From positions 1,533,140-1,597,139 of the forward strand of contig VWZL01005037.1 of assembly GCA_013396915.1 (NCBI GenBank): a stretch of DNA of 64,000 nucleotides. Direction: 5' to 3'. A program made the position numbers and the translations under genes. This stretch comes from Stercorarius parasiticus (taxonomy: Eukaryota > Chordata > Aves > Charadriiformes > Stercorariidae). Each line of letters opens with the position of its first letter. Position 1 is the first letter of the stretch. Shown here piece by piece: positions 63,939 to 64,000 of this stretch. The notes below the pieces were generated by a model. That model searched no databases, had not been told where the DNA came from, and saw only the letters and a program-made list of their open reading frames with translations.

Positions 63939-64000
63939 GGCTACTGCACTGTGCTCTGCACCTGCTACGTTTAAGATTGCTTTCAGTTTCTACCTGAAAG

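Overview
The window is vertebrate nuclear DNA, most likely from a bird. It has large AT-rich introns, GT-AG splice sites, one CpG island, no operon structure, and at least one CR1-type LINE remnant with the avian-style 3' end. Three genes can be read by exon-level homology: DNAJB4 (minus strand, first coding exon only), FUBP1 (plus strand, all coding exons apart from the end of exon 1, which lies in an N gap) and NEXN (minus strand, complete coding sequence). This is the DNAJB4-FUBP1-NEXN neighbourhood of human 1p31, seen in the opposite orientation.

Layout. 1-2481: DNAJB4 intron. 2482-2693: DNAJB4 start-codon exon with the J domain. 2694-21480: a long DNAJB4 5' intron with no recognisable gene, some simple repeats and possible repeat remnants, and a possible internal promoter near 2.9-3.0 kb. 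About 20.84-22.34 kb: a CpG island, probably a bidirectional promoter. It holds a candidate DNAJB4 non-coding first exon (GTGAGT donor at 21480/21479, minus strand) and the FUBP1 start codon at 21695. 21695-42409: FUBP1, with 20 constitutive coding exons giving about 644 residues (four KH domains, a Gly/Pro-rich linker, three Trp/Tyr-rich C-terminal motifs). 42410-47.2 kb: FUBP1 3' UTR and a possible alternative 3' end. 47.7-63.94 kb: NEXN, read right to left, with 12 coding exons giving 674 residues, ending in an Ig domain and a 3' UTR that converges on FUBP1.

The genes are neighbours rather than a pathway: an HSP40 co-chaperone, a single-stranded DNA/RNA-binding regulator and a Z-disc actin-binding protein. 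DNAJB4 and FUBP1 are divergent and may share a promoter; FUBP1 and NEXN converge tail to tail.

The most interesting extras are all in FUBP1: (i) a phase-compatible 63-nt cassette exon in intron 2; (ii) two GC-AG introns; (iii) a decayed extra copy of the [14 protein letters not shown] exon in intron 18; (iv) an in-frame 48-nt exon candidate plus terminal exon 2 kb beyond the normal stop, which would give a different C-terminus; and (v) a tandem donor after exon 12 that would switch the message to a premature stop. I saw no wholly new gene system.
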